The notes beneath the pieces are model-generated. The model did no database searches and was not told the DNA's origin. It was given only the letters and a program-made list of their open reading frames with translations. Below, in pieces: positions 13,758 to 17,799 of a stretch of 17,799 nucleotides of DNA; position 1 is the first letter of the stretch; each line of letters opens with the position of its first letter. The DNA comes from JBGSYJ01 sp041748075 (GTDB lineage Bacteria > Acidobacteriota > Thermoanaerobaculia > Gp7-AA8). The DNA lies in the NCBI GenBank assembly GCA_041748075.1, contig JBGTDX010000063.1:1-17799 (forward strand), read 5' to 3'. The translations under genes were made by a program, and so were the position numbers.

Positions 13758-16547
13758 GTGACGATCTCGCAAAAGAGAATTGCCGGAACATTGATCACCG
13801 TGGCCCTGCTGGCCGCGCTGGTGAGCGTGCTTGGCTGGCGAATCTCCGTCGCGTCGTCGGCCGGCTCGGCAGGCGTGTCGTACTTCGGCGAACCGACCGC
13901 GGAACAGCGCAAGATGGAGGAGTCCGGAATCGGCCTTTTCCAGCAGCCACTCCGTACCGTCCTCGGCGTAATTCCGGGCTCTTCGGCTGCGCGTGCAGGC
14001 GTTCAGGCGGGAGACAAAGTCCAGGCGCTTAACGGCGTCGACGTCGCCGACGTTCCGGGACTCGAGGCCCTGGACGCGAAACTGAAGGCCGGCGACGTGG
14101 TGTCCTATACGTTGGAGCGGGAAGGACAACGCCTGCAGATTCCGGTGGTCCTCGAATCCGCGCTGCAGTCGCCGGCGACGCTCGTCGGACTGATCAGCGG
14201 ACTGGCGCTGGGGTTCGCCTATTTGACGATCAGCACATTCGTCTTCCTGATGAAGCCCGATTCCCGCCTCACGTTCGTCTTCTATCTGACCTGCATGGTC
14301 GGCGCCATGGTGTTCTTCGTCGGATCGTTTCAGAACATCGAAGGGATGGCCCGCGGCATCCTTCCGGCGTCAGGATTCAACGCGGGCCCTCTAATCGTAT
14401 TCTTCACGTACCTTTTCCTCGCGATCGTCATGAGCGCCCTCTTGCTTCATCTCTCGCTGATTTTCCCTCGCGAGCGGGAGCTCTCGAGACGCTATCCAGC
14501 AGTCATACCGGCCCTCTACCTCTTACCGTTCGTACCCGGGCTGGCCCTTGCGGTCGTACTGGGGCCGGTCATCGCTCTGGCGTGGCTCGAGGCGAGATGG
14601 GCCATCACTCCTGTGGTGGTTCTCATCCTGGTGGTTCCGGCCGTCGCTCTCGCCTGGTTGTTCGTGAGAGGACGGAAAGAGAAACGGAAGGACAACTTCG
14701 TGCTCCGTCACGCCTGGGAGTGCGTGCTGGCGATGACTGCCTTTCTGGCGGGCATTCTCGGGATGCTCATGTATGTCCTTCCGCGTGAGAGCGTGGTCGT
14801 TGTATTCACGTTCTACGGCGGGTCGATGCTGTTCTGGCTCATGGGTGCCGGCGTCGCATACGCGATCCTTACATGCGCCGCGCTCATCATGAGCTACAGG
14901 GAGAGCGGCGTGGAGGAGAAACGCCAGGTGCGCTGGCCTCTGTGGGGAACGATCGTCACCCTCGGAGTCACTGCGGCGGTCACGATCGCATATCTCGTGG
15001 CTATGAATATCTCACCGCTGATTCTCGGACGATCTCCGAACGTCACGCTCGCCATTGCGTTCGTGGTCAAGCTTCTTTTTCTTCTGATTCCCATCTCGTT
15101 CGCATTCGGGATCCTGAAGTACCGGTTGATGGAGATCGACGTCATCATCAAGAAGACGCTGATCTACGGCATCGTCACGGGCATCGTCGTGGTTCTCTAC
15201 CTGGGCCTCGTGGGGGGGCTGGGTACCGTGATCGTGCAGTACACCGGCGTGCAGAATCAGACGATCACGGTCATGTCCACCTTGGCCATCGCGGCGCTCT
15301 TCATCCCCGTCCGCAACCGCGTGCAGAGTCTCGTCGATCGCCGCTTTTTCCGCCGCCGCTTCGACTATCCCGCGACTCTCGCGATTCTCGATGAGCGCAT
15401 GCCGGGGATGGCGGCCCTCGACCCGCAGGTCCGCTTCGCGGCGGAGCAGCTTCAGCAGGCTGCACAGACTCGATCTGTGGCCGTATTCGTCAAGGAGCCC
15501 GGGGAACCGTTTGCCCCGGTCGCATCGATCGGACTGCCCGACGAACGTGTACAGAGGACGCGGCTGAACTTCTCTGCCGCGCAGTTACGGGGCGAGCAGA
15601 TGGTGCAGCTCGCGGCAGAGAGCCCCCATCGCGACGAGCGCGCAAAGCTCGAAAGCCTCGGCGCGGCGGTTGTCGTGACCGTGATGTCAAAGGGAGAGCC
15701 GGTCGGAGTGATGACTGTCGGACCGAAACTCACGCGCGAGGAGCTCGACGACGAAGACACGGACTTTTTCATCGGGGTCGCGTCACGTCTCGCGGACGCC
15801 ATCGAGCTGCAGCGCGATCGCAAGCAAGCTTCGGAGAGCCGACAGGCGGCAGACATCCAGCAGGCTCTACTGCCGTCCGTGATTCCACAGATCCCCGGCT
15901 TCTCGATCGCGGGCATGTCCCTTCCTGCGCGCGCGGTGGGCGGCGACTATTACGACGTCCTGGCGCTCGACGACGAGAAGGTCATGGTCTGCATCGCGGA
16001 CGTCTGCGGCAAAGGGATGACCGCTGCATTGATGATGTCCGGTCTGCAGTCCGCTGTCCGCTCGCTGGCGGAACCCGACAGTGCTCCGTCGGACACGGTT
16101 GCAAGGATCCGCAAGGTGGTCTGCAGCAATCTCTCGGGAGGAAAATTCATCACGTTCTTCTACGGGATTCTCGATGGATCGACGGGAACGTTTCGCTATA
16201 CCAACGCCGGACACAACGCCCCGGTGCTCGCTCGTGCTCATGGAGATGTCGAACGCCTGAAAGAGGGAGGGGGCATTCTGGGTCGGCTGTTCATGGATAC
16301 GCCGCTTGGGGAGGGAGAAGTTCGGCTGAATCCCGGTGACAGGCTGGTGCTTTTCACCGACGGAGTATCCGAGGCGCGGAATCTGGAGGAAGAAGAGCTG
16401 GGTGAAGATCGTGTTGCGGAACTGATCGCGGAATCGTCCGCAGCGAACGCCGAAGAGCTTCGCGTCGAGATACTCGACGCCGTGCGTGAGTTCAGCGCCG
16501 GTAATTTTCACGACGACGTAACGCTGGCCGTCGTGATGGGGCATTGA
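13758..16547 (+). CDS. PDZ / multi-TM / GAF / SpoIIE (PP2C-type) membrane phosphatase
   Basis: A 929-residue protein. In order: one membrane segment (about 10-26); an extracytoplasmic PDZ-like domain (about 66-132) with LGVIPGSSAARAGVQAGDKVQALNGVDV; a membrane domain of about 7-9 segments (141-515), ending with the LKYRLMEIDVIIKKTLIYG and RRFFRRRFDY motifs seen in other multi-TM sensor proteins; a GAF-like region (about 545-685); and a C-terminal RsbU/SpoIIE phosphatase (about 700-929). The phosphatase has metal-binding acids in GGDYYDV (729-735), DVCGKG (748-753), FTDGVSE (866-872) and DDVTLAV (919-925), so it should be active on a phosphoserine/threonine anti-sigma antagonist. The GTG at 13758 is chosen because it directly precedes the basic residues of TM1 and follows GAGG by 10 bases; an ATG at 13674 adds 28 residues and lies upstream of the candidate promoter. 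No anti-sigma, antagonist or sigma gene is adjacent. Confidence 0.88.
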   Translation: MTISQKRIAGTLITVALLAALVSVLGWRISVASSAGSAGVSYFGEPTAEQRKMEESGIGLFQQPLRTVLGVIPGSSAARAGVQAGDKVQALNGVDVADVPGLEALDAKLKAGDVVSYTLEREGQRLQIPVVLESALQSPATLVGLISGLALGFAYLTISTFVFLMKPDSRLTFVFYLTCMVGAMVFFVGSFQNIEGMARGILPASGFNAGPLIVFFTYLFLAIVMSALLLHLSLIFPRERELSRRYPAVIPALYLLPFVPGLALAVVLGPVIALAWLEARWAITPVVVLILVVPAVALAWLFVRGRKEKRKDNFVLRHAWECVLAMTAFLAGILGMLMYVLPRESVVVVFTFYGGSMLFWLMGAGVAYAILTCAALIMSYRESGVEEKRQVRWPLWGTIVTLGVTAAVTIAYLVAMNISPLILGRSPNVTLAIAFVVKLLFLLIPISFAFGILKYRLMEIDVIIKKTLIYGIVTGIVVVLYLGLVGGLGTVIVQYTGVQNQTITVMSTLAIAALFIPVRNRVQSLVDRRFFRRRFDYPATLAILDERMPGMAALDPQVRFAAEQLQQAAQTRSVAVFVKEPGEPFAPVASIGLPDERVQRTRLNFSAAQLRGEQMVQLAAESPHRDERAKLESLGAAVVVTVMSKGEPVGVMTVGPKLTREELDDEDTDFFIGVASRLADAIELQRDRKQASESRQAADIQQALLPSVIPQIPGFSIAGMSLPARAVGGDYYDVLALDDEKVMVCIADVCGKGMTAALMMSGLQSAVRSLAEPDSAPSDTVARIRKVVCSNLSGGKFITFFYGILDGSTGTFRYTNAGHNAPVLARAHGDVERLKEGGGILGRLFMDTPLGEGEVRLNPGDRLVLFTDGVSEARNLEEEELGEDRVAELIAESSAANAEELRVEILDAVREFSAGNFHDDVTLAVVMGH

Positions 16548-16605
16548 GTCCACGAATGTTGGGCCGTGGAGGGACAGAGACCTCGTATCAAAACAGGGCT
16601 CACAG

Positions 16606-16887
16606 CTACGAACCTGGACGCTTAGGCATGCGCGCAGCCAGAGAGTGAATCTCTTCGCTCCGGCGGGCGAGCTCCGCGGCCAGGTGTTCCGCAAGTCGAC
16701 GGTTGGTACCCGGCAGATCGCGCGGATTCCTGACGAGTGCTCACGACGGCGAGGCTCGCATCAGCAGGGCAAACCAACCCATGACGATCGGCGCGTCTGC
16801 CTCCGCGGAGGTGAGCGGTCGAGGCAGGCCAACCGCACCGCAGCCTGCAATGAGCAGGATCGCGACGACCGGGAGAATGCCTCGCAT
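16606..16887 (-). pseudogene. Small lipoprotein frame with in-frame TGA (intact 48-residue form or interrupted 93-codon gene)
   Basis: From ATG 16887, MRGILPVVAILLIAGCGAVGL is a classic lipoprotein signal with lipobox LIAGC (Cys16). The frame continues to a TGA at 16741-16743 (48 residues). Directly after it the same frame stays open for 44 more codons with protein-like composition (TNRRLAEHLAAELARRSEEI, a likely amphipathic helix) to TAG at 16606-16608, and has no start codon of its own near the TGA. It could be a gene broken by one nonsense change, a sequencing error, readthrough, or simply a short lipoprotein followed by chance open sequence. No ribosome site is seen; a TATACT box lies 9 bases before the ATG, suggesting a leaderless mRNA. 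No family recognised. It is convergent to the SpoIIE gene, 58 bases away. Confidence 0.5.
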
Positions 16888-16896
16888 GGCTGAAAC

Positions 16897-16902
16897 AGTA
16901 TA
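16897..16902 (-). promoter_or_regulatory. -10 box of the small lipoprotein gene
   Basis: TATACT on the minus strand, five of six to consensus, ends 9 bases before the ATG at 16887. No ribosome site lies between, which fits a leaderless or very short-leader transcript. No clear -35 is seen. Confidence 0.4.
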
Positions 16903-16933
16903 TGCGCCTCTGGGTCTCGCTCCCTCTCCCCGT

Positions 16934-17374
16934 TTACACGGGATCAGCGTTCGGTCGGTTCCAGGTGTGTCGGCATGACAGACAAAGAAGCTCCCTGTTG
17001 CCCGACACCAGCAAGGGCCAGGCGAAGAGAAGAATCGGAAACAGGAGCGATGCCGCCTTGAGCCGTCGCTTCCAGGCCGCAGGACCTATGTGATCGGAGC
17101 CACACGCCGGGCAAAGGTCCCGGTCCTCTTCAACTTCAAAACGGGTGTCATCCGGTCCCTGAAAGTCCACGAGGGTGGCGGCAAGAAGCTGTCTCGCTTC
17201 GTCGGCACGGTCGGGAGGGACCTGAAGCCGGATTCCCTGAATGGCAGTTCCCAGGCGCCAGTCGATACCTGCCAGGTGTTCGTCGGGAACCGACGTTGGG
17301 ATTCCCTCGGCTTCCAGCAGCGAGCGCGCGAGTTGTGCCGATGCGAGATCCGGGAAGTTTGCGATGGTCTCCAT
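16934..17374 (-). CDS. DUF2007 domain protein with membrane-spanning zinc ribbon
   Basis: A 146-residue protein. Residues 1-68 match the DUF2007 (putative signal-transducing) pattern: METIANFPDLASAQLARSLL, EAEGIPTSV, IQGIRLQVPPDRADEARQLL. After an acidic linker come CPAC (88-91) and CLSC (131-134), split by a hydrophobic segment at about 108-124, so the two halves of a zinc-ribbon-like site would sit at either end of a membrane hairpin or a partly inserted helix. The start at 17374 follows AGGA by 8 bases and begins at the family N terminus; upstream in-frame ATGs at 17383 and 17443 add no conserved sequence. DUF2007 proteins are small and have been proposed to sense ligands, but no biochemical role is established to my knowledge. 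The gene for a short hydrophobic protein lies 52 bases upstream. Confidence 0.85.
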   Translation of the reverse strand: METIANFPDLASAQLARSLLEAEGIPTSVPDEHLAGIDWRLGTAIQGIRLQVPPDRADEARQLLAATLVDFQGPDDTRFEVEEDRDLCPACGSDHIGPAAWKRRLKAASLLFPILLFAWPLLVSGNRELLCLSCRHTWNRPNADPV

Positions 17375-17426
17375 CGAGACCATCCTGCGGCCATTCCGGA
17401 AATCATGCAATCGCAATGCGGACCCA

Positions 17427-17528
17427 TCACTGCATGCAGGCACGCACCAGCAGGTTCAGGGCAATCGTCAGAACCACCGAGGCGATGATGCTGAACATAC
17501 AACCGCGGACCTTGAATCGAACCGGCAT
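17427..17528 (-). CDS. Short single-TM protein upstream of the DUF2007 gene
   Basis: A 33-residue frame, MPVRFKVRGCMFSIIASVV through NLLVRACMQ, with a basic N terminus followed by one hydrophobic helix. The RGC-x-FSIIASVVLT-x-x-LNLL pattern resembles short membrane proteins I have seen in other high-GC genomes, but I cannot name a family. The same frame is open further upstream with possible starts at GTG 17579 and ATG 17597 (56 residues; AGG about 10 bases before it). The true start is therefore uncertain. Same strand as the DUF2007 gene and probably co-transcribed. Confidence 0.5.
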   Translation of the reverse strand: MPVRFKVRGCMFSIIASVVLTIALNLLVRACMQ

Positions 17529-17646
17529 CCCGAGGATTCCGCCAACGCACGAGCCATGCCCATCGAGACTGGACCCCACGTGAACGTTGCTTCTCATCCC
17601 GAGCTACCTAACGGCGCTGGGCGCCGGTGAAGGGGTGATGAACCAG

Positions 17647-17752
17647 CGTGTCATCCTGAGCGAGGCCACGTCATCCTGAGCGAAGCGAAGGATCTCTGCT
17701 TGCGATGCTCGATCCTCTTCAGGAGATCCTTCGCTTCGCTCAGGATGACGTG
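17647..17752. repeat. Palindromic GTCATCCTGAGCGAAGCGAA-type repeat
   Basis: Two arms of 30 bases, 17667-17696 and 17723-17752, are perfect reverse complements, separated by a 26-base loop. A further partial direct copy (CGTGTCATCCTGAGCGA, 17647-17663) stands just before the left arm. Repeats with this core are widespread between genes in several soil bacterial groups. The structure could fold into a long hairpin in RNA or DNA and may also act as a bidirectional terminator, although there is no T-tract. Neighbouring bases 17600-17646 and 17753-17799 show no gene. Confidence 0.85.
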
Positions 17753-17799
17753 TTTCTACATCCCTCCCGGTTCGGAGAGGTTCATTAGAAACAATCGAA

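Noticed and set aside
16549..16570. TCCACG...CGTGGA hairpin after the SpoIIE phosphatase gene
   Set aside because: A 6-base stem with a 10-base loop and no T-tract; a possible weak terminator but not supportable.
15867..16694. 275-codon frame opposite the SpoIIE phosphatase domain and downstream gap
   Set aside because: Mostly antisense to the conserved phosphatase domain, with no motif; the better frame in the gap is the lipoprotein frame.

Overview
The window is a GC-rich bacterial chromosomal segment. Gene content is consistent with a soil-type Acidobacteriota or a similar deep-branching Gram-negative: BlaI/M56 pairs, an IorAB-type molybdenum hydroxylase with a Tat signal, several Sec-secreted or lipoprotein-like orphans, a PDZ/multi-TM/SpoIIE phosphatase, and a GTCATCCTGAGCGAAGCGAA-type palindromic repeat. 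No rRNA or other taxonomic marker is present, so this is an inference. I see no phage, transposase, CRISPR array, tRNA or rRNA.

Left part (1-3763): a BlaI-family repressor and a BlaR1-like M56 metallopeptidase (cut by the left edge) are coupled by an ATGA overlap on the minus strand. They diverge from a two-gene molybdenum hydroxylase operon (2Fe-2S subunit and Tat-exported molybdopterin subunit, GTGA overlap). The only spacer holds a perfect TACTACA-N3-TGTAGTA dyad, an ideal BlaI operator placed over both candidate promoters. This suggests a periplasmic or membrane signal sensed by the M56 protein may control an exported oxidoreductase.

Middle (3764-8758): a roughly 320-base spacer with a degenerate repeat half-site, then a YbaL-like CPA2 antiporter with an RCK_N domain, a small acidic orphan, a convergent secreted rhodanese-like protein, and a CPA1-type antiporter with its own RCK_N domain. 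Two unrelated cation/proton exchangers, each with a nucleotide-sensing tail, flank the rhodanese.

Next (8759-11755): a promoter with good spacing precedes two tandem secreted proteins that are diverged copies of each other (function unknown), then glutamyl-Q tRNA(Asp) synthetase.

Right part (11756-17799): a GAF-PAS sensor without an output domain, led by a roughly 30-residue hydrophobic small ORF; a NAGPA-type phosphodiester glycosidase with a lipoprotein-like N terminus, divergent from a 929-residue PDZ/multi-TM/GAF/SpoIIE phosphatase; a small lipoprotein reading frame interrupted by an in-frame TGA; a DUF2007/zinc-ribbon membrane protein with a short hydrophobic protein upstream; and a perfect inverted repeat with 30-base arms.

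Several genes (the BlaI-type repressor, the glycosidase, the small lipoprotein, possibly gluQ) have no Shine-Dalgarno sequence but do have a -10-like box 6 to 9 bases before the start codon, suggesting leaderless mRNAs. Function assignments rest on motif recognition only; no database search was possible.
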